From the NCBI RefSeq assembly GCF_019710575.1, contig NZ_JAHWFK010000045.1:62001-126000 (forward strand): 64,000 bases of DNA, given 5' to 3'. Both the position numbers and the translations under genes were made by a program. Shown one piece after another: positions 7,239 through 15,231 of the stretch (within the stretch, counting starts at the first letter, position 1; every line of letters starts with the position of its first letter). Source of the DNA: Paractinoplanes polyasparticus (GTDB lineage: Bacteria; Actinomycetota; Actinomycetes; Mycobacteriales; Micromonosporaceae). The notes below the pieces were generated by a model that was given only the letters and a program-made list of their open reading frames with translations, searched no databases and was not told the DNA's origin.

Positions 7239-8480
7239 CTAGGAGCGGGCGTTGTCGCGGATCCAGGCGTCGGTCAGCCCGCCGAAGTGGGCCAGGAACT
7301 TCTCGTGCTCGTGCACCGGGTACGTCGCGCGAACGGTCTCGCGCAGCAGCGACCGGTACTCGTCCGACGTGACCCACTCGTAGACGATCTCGTCGACGTT
7401 GCCGAGGTAGCGCGCGCAGAAGTCGGCGTACCGGTCGGCCTCGAAGTAGTCGTCGGCGAGCCGGCGATAGGCGGCCAGCTTCTCGGCGTACGAGAGGGAA
7501 GGGTCGTCGCCGATCGCGAAGTAGGCCGCCGTGTCCGTGTCGAGGCGCGGCTTGCGGCCGGTGACGACGCAGTAGACCGTCCAGCGCAGCAGGGCGGCCA
7601 TGGCCCACGGGAAGTAGTAGTGCAACGAGGTGATCGCCACGTCCGGACAGGCGTTGGCGTAGTCGATCGGGTGCACGTCGTCGCCGCGCACCAGCGACTC
7701 GCACGAGTTGAACTCCCACCGGAAGAACGCGTTGACCAGTCGCGAGATGGTCACCACCTCGTCGCCCTGAGCGGCGGTGAGGAACCCGTGCTGCACCTCG
7801 TAACGGTTGTGCATGGGCTGCTCGGGCCGGAACTTCATCACCATCGTCTCGGGCCCGATGGACAGCGAGCGCGCGAACACGTCGTACCCCTCGACCGAAG
7901 CCTGCAGGTGCATCAGCCGCTCGCCCGAGGCGTCGTACGCGGTGTGCAGCTCATCGGGGTTGCGGATCTTCGAGACGCCGACCCAGGCGCCGCCGTCGTA
8001 CGGCTTCATGTACATCGGATAGCCCACCTGCGCCGCCGTCGCGTCCAGGTCGAAGGACTGGTTGTAGCGGGCCGCCGTGTACGCGTACCGGCTGTTGTCG
8101 AGCGGGTTCTTGTACGGCACCAGCACCGTCTCGGGCACCTTGAGCCCGAGCCGCATCATCGCGCAGTACGCCGCGTGCTTCTCCATCGACTGGAACGTGA
8201 ACGGGCTGTTCAGCAGGTACACGTCGTCCATCAGCGCGATCTTCTTGAGCCACTCGCGGGGGTGGTAGTACCAGTAGGCGAGCCGGTCGATGACCAGGTC
8301 GTGGCGCGGCTTGTCGCGCAGGTTGAACGGCTCGATGGTGACCCGCACCGAGTTCGTCCGGTGCGACTTGCCGTCGGGCCCGGCGACCACCCCGAGCCGC
8401 CTCAACAGCGCCTCGTACGCCCGCGGCCAGTCGTCCTCCATCCCGAGCAAGAGTCCGATGGTGTGTTCTACGTCCGCCAC
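7239..8480 (-). CDS. ATP-grasp family ligase-like protein
   Basis: 413 residues. The central segment around 165-260 looks like an ATP-grasp fold: AAQVGYPMYMKPYDGGAWVGV is the usual nucleotide-binding Lys plus Gly-rich loop, and HLQASVEGYDVFARSL corresponds to the E/Q-x-hydrophobic strand that holds ATP. Late acidic/Asn metal ligands lie in the region near 270-290. No signal peptide. Start GTG 8480 has a strong GGGGAGG six bases upstream. The gene follows an esterase-like gene by 16 bp, so the two are one operon. ATP-grasp enzymes join a carboxylate to an amine or thiol; the substrate is unknown here. Confidence 0.75.
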   Translation of the reverse strand: MADVEHTIGLLLGMEDDWPRAYEALLRRLGVVAGPDGKSHRTNSVRVTIEPFNLRDKPRHDLVIDRLAYWYYHPREWLKKIALMDDVYLLNSPFTFQSMEKHAAYCAMMRLGLKVPETVLVPYKNPLDNSRYAYTAARYNQSFDLDATAAQVGYPMYMKPYDGGAWVGVSKIRNPDELHTAYDASGERLMHLQASVEGYDVFARSLSIGPETMVMKFRPEQPMHNRYEVQHGFLTAAQGDEVVTISRLVNAFFRWEFNSCESLVRGDDVHPIDYANACPDVAITSLHYYFPWAMAALLRWTVYCVVTGRKPRLDTDTAAYFAIGDDPSLSYAEKLAAYRRLADDYFEADRYADFCARYLGNVDEIVYEWVTSDEYRSLLRETVRATYPVHEHEKFLAHFGGLTDAWIRDNARS

Positions 8481-8496
8481 GGTTTGCCTCCCCAGA

Positions 8497-9258
8497 TCAC
8501 AGCAGAGCCGTCAGTCGCCTGAGCAGCGACGTGAGATGCGGTTCGAGGGCGTCGCGCCACGCCGGCCAGTCGTGACCGCCCTCGATCTGCGCGAAGGTGA
8601 CCGGGTACCCCTGCGCGCGCAACGCCTCGGCCATGCTCCGGTTGTTCGCCAGGTTCTCCTCGAGCCTGCCGCATGTCATCGTCACCGGCACGGCGGGGCC
8701 GTCGGGCGCCCGCAGCACCCGCCCCGTCCACCGCACGATCGGCAGGTAGCGCGCGAACCCCGATTCCTGCCGGTCGAAGCGGGGCTGGAAGAAGCTGCCG
8801 GACTGCAGGAACAGCCCGGCGAACACCTCGGGGTGGCGGCGCTGGCAGTGCAGCAGCGCGAGCGCGCCGAGGCTGGCGCCGACGGCGGCCACGGGCCGGC
8901 CGGGCGAGAGGCGGTCGGTGAGTTGCGGCAGGATCTCCTGTCCCAGCCCGCGGGCGTACGCGGGGAGGGCCGCGTACCACTCGTTGCGGTCCCCCGCCGG
9001 CAGCAGCACGACGTGACACGGCTCGACGCGGCCGGCGGTGATCGAGGCGGCGACGTAGCGGCCGAGGCCGGCGTGCTTGTCGTAGTCGTGTCCGTCGTGG
9101 GCGACCAGCACGCGGCCGGCGTTCCCGGCCGGCGACCAGATCCGGGCGGTCAGGGTGGCTCGCAGATTCTTCGAGGGCAGGTCGAGCGACCACCAGGTGC
9201 CGGCGGCCGCGGGCAGAGTCCACCAGTCGGGGTCACGCCGGAGAGAGACCCGTTCCAT
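8497..9258 (-). CDS. Esterase (enterochelin esterase/Esterase D-like alpha/beta hydrolase)
   Basis: 253 residues. The nucleophile elbow GASLGA (Ser near residue 133) and the late catalytic His in GGHDWPAW are visible, and an Asp/Glu acid probably lies in MTCGRLEEN. The N-terminal strands (VLVAHDGHDYDKHAG) match the bacterial Esterase D/enterochelin-esterase group, which hydrolyses ester or lactone bonds. No signal peptide, so cytoplasmic. It is the first gene of an operon with the ATP-grasp protein, an arrangement that suggests an enzyme making or releasing a small conjugate. Substrate unknown. Confidence 0.8.
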   Translation of the reverse strand: MERVSLRRDPDWWTLPAAAGTWWSLDLPSKNLRATLTARIWSPAGNAGRVLVAHDGHDYDKHAGLGRYVAASITAGRVEPCHVVLLPAGDRNEWYAALPAYARGLGQEILPQLTDRLSPGRPVAAVGASLGALALLHCQRRHPEVFAGLFLQSGSFFQPRFDRQESGFARYLPIVRWTGRVLRAPDGPAVPVTMTCGRLEENLANNRSMAEALRAQGYPVTFAQIEGGHDWPAWRDALEPHLTSLLRRLTALL

Positions 9259-9312
9259 GAACGCACTCTAAAGGCCGCACGCTCCGGGCGCGCGGCTTGT
9301 TGAGGGTGGGAT

Positions 9313-9663
9313 TCAGGGGGTGTACGTCTGGGTGGGCGACGGCTCGGGCGGCAGGCCGAACATCTCGGTCAGGCCGGTCACGCGCAGCTGCCGGTGCACG
9401 AACTCGCTCGGGTTGCGCAGCACGAACCGGGTGCCGACCTCGCGGGCCACGTTGTAGCCGCTGACCAGCGTGCCGATGCCCTGCGAGTCCATGAAGGTGA
9501 CGTACGTGAGGTCGACGATCAGGGTCACCGGGCGCTCCCGCTGCACGGTGCCGATCAGGGTCTCGCGCAGGGCGCCCACGGTGGCCGCGTCGAGGCTGCC
9601 GCGCACGTCGACGACGAGCGCGCCGTCCGCCTGGCGCCGCGTGGTCATCACCGCCTCGCCCAT
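9313..9663 (-). CDS. STAS-domain anti-sigma factor antagonist
   Basis: 116 residues from ATG 9663, preceded by GGAGG seven bases away. A STAS fold is clear: VVDVRGSLDAATVGALRETL, then LIVDLTYVTFMDSQGIGTLV where the Ser in MDSQG is the position phosphorylated by an RsbW-type kinase in this family. The Pro/Thr-rich tail PPEPSPTQTYTP is extra. It should act in a partner-switching cascade that frees an alternative sigma factor, but no anti-sigma kinase is nearby. It is divergent from the permease gene at 9857 with a 193-bp shared upstream region. Confidence 0.88.
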   Translation of the reverse strand: MGEAVMTTRRQADGALVVDVRGSLDAATVGALRETLIGTVQRERPVTLIVDLTYVTFMDSQGIGTLVSGYNVAREVGTRFVLRNPSEFVHRQLRVTGLTEMFGLPPEPSPTQTYTP

Positions 9664-9856
9664 CACCGAACCTCCGTACCGCCGGCCCCGCCCGTCGCCA
9701 CCGTACCCCGCAAATCGCCCTACTCGCAGGCTGGCGCGTGTTTCCGGGACGTCGGCGGACACGGGGTCCGTACACATTTGACCGCCCAGCAGTTGCGGAG
9801 TGACCCCCCGTATGCGCAAAGTCACATAGGCGAGAGCCGATGACGGGAGGGGTGAC

Positions 9857-11335
9857 ATGGCCACAACTTCGGGACGGCCGGGCATCTTCGCGGTGCGCGA
9901 CGTCCGGTCGCTCATCACCGAGACGGCGGAAGAGGGGCACGGACTCAAGAAGGCGGTCGGCGCGACGCAGCTGACCGCGATGGGCGTCGGCGCGATCATC
10001 GGCACCGGCATCTTCGTGGTGATCGGCGAGGGGGCCGGCATAGCCGGGCCCGCGGTCATCCTGTCCTTCGTGCTGGCCGCGGTCGCCTGCACGTTCTCGG
10101 CGCTGTCCTACGCGGAGCTGGCCTCGTCCATCCCGGTGTCCGGCAGCGCCTACACCTACACCTACGCCACGATGGGCGAGCTGGTCGCCTGGATCATCGG
10201 GTGGGACCTGATCCTCGAGTACGGGGTCTCGGTCGCGGCGATCGCCGTCGGCTGGGGCGGGAATCTCAACGCGTTCCTCGACGCGGCCTTCGGGGTGGCG
10301 CTGCCGGACGCGATCGCCAAGTCGCCCGAGGACGGCGGCGTCTTCAACCTGCCGGCCGTCTTCGTGGTCCTGGCCATCACGTTCCTGCTGATCCGCGGCG
10401 TGACCGAGAGCGCCCGGGTCAACTTCGTCATGGTCGTCATCAAGCTGGCCGTGCTGCTGTTCTTCATCGTCGTGGCGTTCGCCAACTTCGGCACCGGCAA
10501 CTTCCAGCCGTTCGCCCCCGAGGGTGTGGACGGGGTGACGACAGCGGCCGCGGTCATCTTCTTCGCCTACATCGGCTTCGACGCCGTCTCGACCGGCAGC
10601 GAGGAGGCGAAGCGCCCGGAGCGCGACCTGCCGCTGGCCATCATCGGCTCGCTGATCATCTGCACGATCTTCTACGTGGCCACGGCGACCGGCGCCCTCG
10701 GCATCGCCTCGCCGGCGCAGATGGAGGCGAGCGACGCGCCGCTGGCCGCCGCGCTCGACCAGGGCGCCGGCATCAGCTGGGCGGCCGCGGTGCTCGCGCT
10801 GGGCGCGGTCGTCGCGATCACCAGCGTGGTGCTGGTCATCATGTACGGCCAGACCCGCATCTTCTTCGCCATGTGCCGCGACGGCCTGCTGCCCCAGCGG
10901 CTGGCCAAGGTCAATCAGCGGTACGGCACCCCGGCCCGGCTGACCCTCATCCTGGGCGGCCTGATCTCCATCCTGGCCGCCCTGGTGCCGCTGAGCGAGA
11001 TCGTCAAGCTCGTCAACATCGGCACGCTGTTCGCGTTCGTGCTGGTCAACATCGGCGTGATCGTGCTCCGGCGCACCCGCCCCGAGATGCCGCGCCCCTA
11101 CCGGGTGCCGTGGTCGCCGGTGCTGCCGCTGCTCGGCATCGCATTCGCCATCTATCTGATGACCGACCTGCCCTGGGACACCTGGGTCCGGTTCGTCGTC
11201 TGGCTGGCGATCGGCGTCCTCATCTACTGGCTGTACGGCTACAAGAACTCCCGCCTGCGCCGCGAGCACTCCTCGACCCCGAACTGGGCCCGCGAGCACG
11301 ACCCGAACCCACCCGAGGACGGTGACCCGTCATGA
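9857..11335 (+). CDS. APC-superfamily amino-acid permease (cationic amino acid transporter type)
   Basis: 492 residues with about 12 predicted membrane helices. GVGAIIGTGIFVVIG in helix 1 and the following SFVLAAVACTFSALSYAEL are hallmarks of the APC fold; the unwound GAIIGTGIF segment binds the amino-acid backbone. It resembles the YfnA/CAT group with a cytoplasmic C-terminal tail. Start ATG has GGGAGG seven or so bases upstream. The stop overlaps the ATG of a 30-codon ORF as ATGA, and a universal stress protein follows, suggesting nucleotide- or stress-sensitive control of uptake. Substrate specificity is inferred only at class level. Confidence 0.92.
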   Translation: MATTSGRPGIFAVRDVRSLITETAEEGHGLKKAVGATQLTAMGVGAIIGTGIFVVIGEGAGIAGPAVILSFVLAAVACTFSALSYAELASSIPVSGSAYTYTYATMGELVAWIIGWDLILEYGVSVAAIAVGWGGNLNAFLDAAFGVALPDAIAKSPEDGGVFNLPAVFVVLAITFLLIRGVTESARVNFVMVVIKLAVLLFFIVVAFANFGTGNFQPFAPEGVDGVTTAAAVIFFAYIGFDAVSTGSEEAKRPERDLPLAIIGSLIICTIFYVATATGALGIASPAQMEASDAPLAAALDQGAGISWAAAVLALGAVVAITSVVLVIMYGQTRIFFAMCRDGLLPQRLAKVNQRYGTPARLTLILGGLISILAALVPLSEIVKLVNIGTLFAFVLVNIGVIVLRRTRPEMPRPYRVPWSPVLPLLGIAFAIYLMTDLPWDTWVRFVVWLAIGVLIYWLYGYKNSRLRREHSSTPNWAREHDPNPPEDGDPS

Positions 11336-11424
11336 CCGACTGCACCGAGCGGCGCCCGGCGCAACAGCCCGACGGCCTCGTCGGCGAAGGCCGGGAGGGC
11401 ATGACACAGGAGGCTCAGCCGTGA
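11332..11424 (+). CDS. 30-residue ORF coupling permease and universal stress protein
   Basis: ATG 11332 overlaps the permease stop (ATGA) and its own TGA overlaps the GTG start of the next gene (GTGA 11421-11424). The predicted product begins MTDCTERRPAQQP and is hydrophilic with no recognised family. The ribosome-binding site GGAGG (11409-11413) of the universal stress gene lies inside its last codons. It may be a real micro-protein, or simply a reading frame that carries ribosomes from one gene to the next; it may also be chance. Confidence 0.45.
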   Translation: MTDCTERRPAQQPDGLVGEGREGMTQEAQP

Positions 11425-12290
11425 CCGGCCCGGTGATCGTCGGCGTGGACGGCGGACCCACCTCCCCCGACGCCCTGGCCCTGAGCCGGTGGTTCGCCGA
11501 GACGTCGGACGCCGCGCTGATCGTGGCCGTCGTGCACCCGGCGCCGGCCGCGCTCGGCTCGGGCCGGGTGGACGCCGAGTGGGTGGCCGACCGGCACCGG
11601 GCCGCCCAGCGCGTGCTCGACGGCGCCCGCAAGGACCTGGCCGGCGTGACCAGCGAGGTCGACTACCGGATGGTCGCCTCCTCGTCGGCCTCGCACGGCC
11701 TGCACGACCTGGCCGAGCAGACCGGCGCCTCGATGATCGTCATCGGCTCGGGCCGGCAGGCCCCCAAGGACAGGCTGATGGCCGGCAGCACGGCCGAGCG
11801 CCTGCTGGCCGGCAGCATCTGCCCGGTCGCCATCGCCCCGGCCGGGCTGCCCGACCCGACGGACGAGCCACGCGTCATCGGGGTGGCCTACGTGGACACG
11901 CCGGACGGCCGGGCCGCCCTGATCGCCGCAGCCGAGCTGGCCCGCCGAACCGGCGGGACGCTGCGCCTCCACACCGTGGTGGCCGAGGGCGACGCGAGCC
12001 TGCCCTTCCTGATCGGCGACGACGTCGAGCGGGCGTTCCTCGACACGGCCCGCGAGACGTACGAGTCGTCGCTGCGCCGGGCGGCCGAGTCGGTGCCCGG
12101 CGTCACCGTCGAGTGGGCGGTGATCGCGGGCAACGTCGTCGACGCGCTGGCCGACCTGACCGAGGTCGACGTGCTCTATTGCGGCTCCCGCGGCTACGGC
12201 CCGGCCCGGCGCGTGCTGCTGGGCGGCGTCTCCACCCGCCTGGTCCGCCGCGCCTGCCGCCCGCTGGTCATCGTCCCCCGCGGGGGCTGA
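11421..12290 (+). CDS. Tandem-domain universal stress protein (UspA family)
   Basis: 289 residues with two Usp domains. GTG 11421 has a perfect GGAGG seven bases upstream. The first domain starts VIVGVDGG and carries IVIGSGRQAPKDRLMAGSTAERLL; the second has the cleaner ATP-binding pattern GxxGx9G(S/T) in GSRGYGPARRVLLGGVS. Both therefore may bind ATP, the second more surely. Cytoplasmic. It ends an operon with the APC permease and the 30-codon ORF. In archaea and bacteria Usp domains are sometimes fused to CAT-type permeases, which fits a regulatory role on the transporter here. Confidence 0.93.
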   Translation: MTGPVIVGVDGGPTSPDALALSRWFAETSDAALIVAVVHPAPAALGSGRVDAEWVADRHRAAQRVLDGARKDLAGVTSEVDYRMVASSSASHGLHDLAEQTGASMIVIGSGRQAPKDRLMAGSTAERLLAGSICPVAIAPAGLPDPTDEPRVIGVAYVDTPDGRAALIAAAELARRTGGTLRLHTVVAEGDASLPFLIGDDVERAFLDTARETYESSLRRAAESVPGVTVEWAVIAGNVVDALADLTEVDVLYCGSRGYGPARRVLLGGVSTRLVRRACRPLVIVPRGG

Positions 12291-12296
12291 CCACGG

Positions 12297-12322
12297 TATC
12301 TTGAGTCCCGTGACCGGTCACG
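12297..12322 (+). promoter_or_regulatory. Possible -10 box and 14-bp perfect palindrome before the Uma2 gene
   Basis: TATCTT (12297-12302) fits the actinobacterial -10 pattern TANNNT. Seven bases on is CGTGACCGGTCACG (12309-12322), a perfect 14-bp palindrome 16 bases before the Uma2 start. It sits where an operator overlapping the transcription start would sit. No matching -35 is obvious. Confidence 0.4.
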
Positions 12323-12338
12323 TTTCCAGGGGGTGTGC

Positions 12339-12905
12339 ATGACGGTCGAGATGGTCGCGCCGGCCTGGATGCATGAGCAGGTGACGGCGGAGCAGTACGC
12401 GTCCTGGACCGAAGAGCAGTGTGCGGGCATCGAGATCGTGGACGGGATGGTTCTCGTGAGTCCGAGCGCGTCCAAGCGGCACAACCGTCTGGCCCGGCTT
12501 CTTGCCAACGCCTTGGACTCCGCCGCGGGGCCGGACTGGAACGCCGACACCGACTTCGATGTCCGGCTGCACGACGTGCCGTTGAACAATCGCCGGCCCG
12601 ACGTGACGGTCTACCGGGCGGAGACCATCGACGTCACGCCGACCCGCCCCGAACATGTGCTTCTGGTGGTCGAGGTGGTCTCACCCGGGTCGGAGACCAC
12701 CGACCGGATCGTCAAGGCTGAGCAGTACGCGCGGGCCGGCATCCAGTTCTATTGGCGTGTTGAGCAAGCCGCCACCGGCGCGCCGCTCGTCTACACCTAC
12801 ATCCTGGACGCCGCGACCGGCCGCTACCGCGACAGCGACGTCTTCACCGGCGTGGTGAAGCTGACCGTGCCCTTCTCCGTCGAGATCGACCTCGGCCGGC
12901 TCTGA
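12339..12905 (+). CDS. Uma2-family (DUF820) putative endonuclease
   Basis: 188 residues, usual length. The PD-(D/E)xK nuclease core is visible as NNRRPDVTVYR (Asp), then LLVVEVVSPGSETTDRIVKAEQYARAGIQFYW cut by pieces: VVEVVSPGS supplies the Glu and the following DRIVKAEQYA helix is the Uma2 signature. ATG 12339 is preferred over GTG 12333 because AGGGGG lies five bases before it. Uma2 proteins are numerous in actinomycetes and cyanobacteria and their biological role is unknown. Its stop at 12905 abuts the stop of the convergent kinase gene with no space. Confidence 0.88.
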   Translation: MTVEMVAPAWMHEQVTAEQYASWTEEQCAGIEIVDGMVLVSPSASKRHNRLARLLANALDSAAGPDWNADTDFDVRLHDVPLNNRRPDVTVYRAETIDVTPTRPEHVLLVVEVVSPGSETTDRIVKAEQYARAGIQFYWRVEQAATGAPLVYTYILDAATGRYRDSDVFTGVVKLTVPFSVEIDLGRL

Positions 12906-13865
12906 TCAGCCGGCCCGGTGGCGGCCGGCGCCCGCGTCGACGGCGACGGCGGTCGGCTCGTCGGCGGCGCGCTGGTCCCAGGGCGAGATCGACGGGCGGG
13001 GCGAATCGGTGTTCAGGTCCTGGATGGGCACGTAGACGCGGGCGTCGACGGCCTCGGCCAGCAACAGGGCGGCCACCATCGCGGTCGGCCGTTCCTGCGG
13101 GTCGCGGTTGAGGCAGCGCGACAGCAGATCCTCCACCTCGGGCGGCAGGCCGTCGAGTTCGGGCAGCGGGTCGGGGTCGAGATAGCGCTGGGCGTGCACC
13201 AGCTCGGTGGGCGACTCCGCGCGCCAGGGCAGACGGCCGGTGATGCACTGGTGCAGCACCGTGCCGAGGGCGAACATGTCGCTGGCGGGGGTCGGCGGGT
13301 GGTTCTCGAAGAGCTCCGGGGCCACGTACGCGGGGGTTCCCATCACCGGCATGTCGGGGTCCGCGTCGGGCACACCGGCCACGGCCGCGATGCCGAAGTC
13401 GAGCACCTTGGCGCCGGACGGCGTGAGCATCACGTTGGCCGGCTTGATGTCGCGATGGACGACCTCGTGGTTGTGCGCGGCGGCGAGCGCGGCCGCCACC
13501 TCGGCGCAGATGCGGACCCCGATGCGCCAGTCCATCGGGCCCGCGGCCAGGTGCGCGCCGAGTGTCTGGCCCTCGACCAGCTCCATCACGATGTACGGAA
13601 CCTCGTGGGCGCCGGGGTCGGGCCGGGACGTGCCGAAGTCGTGCACCCCGGCCACGTTGGGGTGGGCCAGCCGGGCCGCGGAGCGGGCCTCCGACCGTAC
13701 GAGATCGACGCCGGCCACCTCGCCCAGCGTGCCCGACACCGCGGGCGCCATGATCTTCACGGCGACCGGGCGGTCGAGCACCCGGTCGTGGCCGCGCCAC
13801 ACCTCGGACATGCCGCCGACGCCGATGCGCCGTACGAGCTGGTAGCGCCCGCCGAGCGTCCGCAT
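12906..13865 (-). CDS. Hanks-type Ser/Thr protein kinase, no membrane anchor
   Basis: 319 residues. All kinase motifs are intact: Gly loop GVGGMSEVW (near 15), VAVK (Lys near 36), HRDIKPANV (catalytic loop, near 140), DFGIA, and the APE equivalent VAPELF. After about residue 265 there is only a 50-residue Ala/Asp/Pro tail; there is no transmembrane helix, PASTA or other sensor domain, so this is a cytoplasmic kinase whose input is unknown. GAGGAGG lies six bases before the ATG. It is divergent from the agmatinase-family gene, sharing a 94-bp region with the palindrome at 13930-13957. Confidence 0.93.
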   Translation of the reverse strand: MRTLGGRYQLVRRIGVGGMSEVWRGHDRVLDRPVAVKIMAPAVSGTLGEVAGVDLVRSEARSAARLAHPNVAGVHDFGTSRPDPGAHEVPYIVMELVEGQTLGAHLAAGPMDWRIGVRICAEVAAALAAAHNHEVVHRDIKPANVMLTPSGAKVLDFGIAAVAGVPDADPDMPVMGTPAYVAPELFENHPPTPASDMFALGTVLHQCITGRLPWRAESPTELVHAQRYLDPDPLPELDGLPPEVEDLLSRCLNRDPQERPTAMVAALLLAEAVDARVYVPIQDLNTDSPRPSISPWDQRAADEPTAVAVDAGAGRHRAG

Positions 13866-13929
13866 GTACCGCCTCCTCGTAATCTTCGGATCGCGGTACC
13901 CCTCGACCAGCGGGCAGAAACGCTGTCCG

Positions 13930-13957
13930 GAGGGACTGTATGGAGATACAGTCCCTC
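13930..13957. promoter_or_regulatory. Perfect 12-bp inverted repeat touching the agmatinase start
   Basis: GAGGGACTGTAT (13930-13941), loop GGAG, ATACAGTCCCTC (13946-13957), with no mismatch. It ends two bases before the GTG start at 13960. As RNA it is a very stable hairpin that hides the only good ribosome-binding site (GGAGG 13929-13933). As DNA it is a perfect 28-bp operator-like palindrome, plausible for the small GntR regulator encoded at 15232. Both readings are inference. Confidence 0.7.
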
Positions 13958-13963
13958 GCGTGA
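13940..13963 (+). CDS. Seven-codon upstream ORF overlapping the agmatinase start
   Basis: ATG 13940 with GGAGG six bases upstream encodes MEIQSLA and stops at TGA 13961-13963, overlapping the GTG start of the next gene as GTGA. The ORF lies inside the perfect hairpin. A ribosome reading it would melt the hairpin and end exactly at the next start, the layout of a coupling or attenuation leader. Not proven to be translated. Confidence 0.4.
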   Translation: MEIQSLA

Positions 13964-15060
13964 CGCGCTACGGACCGATGTTCGGACCCGACTACACGTT
14001 CCTCGGTGTGCCCGCCTGCGACTGGCAGGACCCGCCGACGTACGCCGATGCCGACGTCGTCATCCTCGGCGCCCCCTTCGACGGCGGCACCTCCCACCGC
14101 CCCGGCGCACGGTTCGGACCGCAGGTCATCCGGGGCACGGACTATCTGCCGGCCGACGCCTCCCGCCCGCACCTGGCGATGCGCGTCGATGCCCTCAGCG
14201 GCGACCTGACCGTGAAGGACGCCGGCGACCTCGAGGTGTTCAGCGGCGAGATCCAGCGCAGCTGCGACACGATCGAGGACGCGGTCGCCTTCGTCACAGC
14301 GCACGGCGCGATCCCGGTGATCCTCGGCGGCGACCACACGATCACCTGGCCCGACGTGGCCGGCGTGGCCCGCCACCACGGCGCGGGCGCCATCTCGGTC
14401 ATCCACTTCGACGCGCACGCCGACACCGGCGACATCGAGTTCGGCTCGCTCTACGGCCACGGGCAGCCGATGCGCCGGCTCATCGAGTCGGGCGCGGTCC
14501 GCGGCGACCGGTTCCTGCAGCTCGGCCTGCGCGGCTACTGGCCCGGCCCCGAGACGCTGGACTGGATGGCCGACCAGGGCATGAACTCGTTCCACATGAG
14601 TGAGATCGTCGACCGCGGCCTCGACGCCGTGCTCGACCAGGCGTTCGCGATCGCCCTCGACGGCTGCGACGGCGTCTTCCTCTCGGTCGACATCGACGTC
14701 TGCGACCCCGGTCACGCCCCCGGCACCGGCACGCCCGAGCCGGGCGGGTTCACCTCGCGCCAGCTGCTCGACAGCGTCTCGCGCGTCTGCCACGAGCTGC
14801 CCGTGGTGGGCATGGACATCGTCGAGGTCTCGCCGCCGTTCGACCACGCCGAGATCACCGCGATGCTCGGCAACCGGGTCGTGCTGGAGGCCCTGTCCGG
14901 GATGGCCCGCCGGCGCAAGGACGGCAGCGGGCCGCGCTGGAACCGCGCCACGCCGCTGCTCGAGGGGCGCGGGACCCAGCCGCCGCTCGGCTCGCGCGAG
15001 TCACGCCCGCCGCTGGCCGGCCGCGATCACCAGCACTCGCTGCCGCCCGCCGAGAGATGA
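13960..15060 (+). CDS. Agmatinase/ureohydrolase-family enzyme
   Basis: 366 residues. Dinuclear Mn ligands are all visible: GGDHT, FDAHADT and SVDIDVCDPGHAPGTG, the last being the ureohydrolase signature. These enzymes hydrolyse a guanidino group to urea plus an amine; agmatine, guanidinobutyrate and related compounds are possible and cannot be told apart by eye. GTG 13960 is chosen because it gives the full N-terminal segment and overlaps a 7-codon ORF; ATG 13978 is an alternative. The last 50 residues are a low-complexity Arg/Pro/Gly tail not typical of the family. A GntR regulator follows on the same strand. Confidence 0.88.
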   Translation: MTRYGPMFGPDYTFLGVPACDWQDPPTYADADVVILGAPFDGGTSHRPGARFGPQVIRGTDYLPADASRPHLAMRVDALSGDLTVKDAGDLEVFSGEIQRSCDTIEDAVAFVTAHGAIPVILGGDHTITWPDVAGVARHHGAGAISVIHFDAHADTGDIEFGSLYGHGQPMRRLIESGAVRGDRFLQLGLRGYWPGPETLDWMADQGMNSFHMSEIVDRGLDAVLDQAFAIALDGCDGVFLSVDIDVCDPGHAPGTGTPEPGGFTSRQLLDSVSRVCHELPVVGMDIVEVSPPFDHAEITAMLGNRVVLEALSGMARRRKDGSGPRWNRATPLLEGRGTQPPLGSRESRPPLAGRDHQHSLPPAER

Positions 15061-15231
15061 CGCAGAGTTACCGTCCTGAAGCGGCGAGCGTCGATCTTTC
15101 CGCGTCGCCCCTCATCACATCCTTGCACCGTACGGCGTTTTCCGGACCATACGATGCGCCTTTCGACCAGCTTCCGTGATCCACGCAGCTGCGCACTTGT
15201 TCGCCCCAGATCCGTCACGCAGAGTGCCAGC

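Noticed and set aside
9664..10092. N-terminal extension of the STAS protein to 259 residues
   Set aside because: The extension would run through the divergent permease gene; ATG 9663 has GGAGG at the right distance.
13930..13957. Palindrome as a transcription terminator of the kinase gene
   Set aside because: It lies upstream of both divergent genes, not downstream of either.
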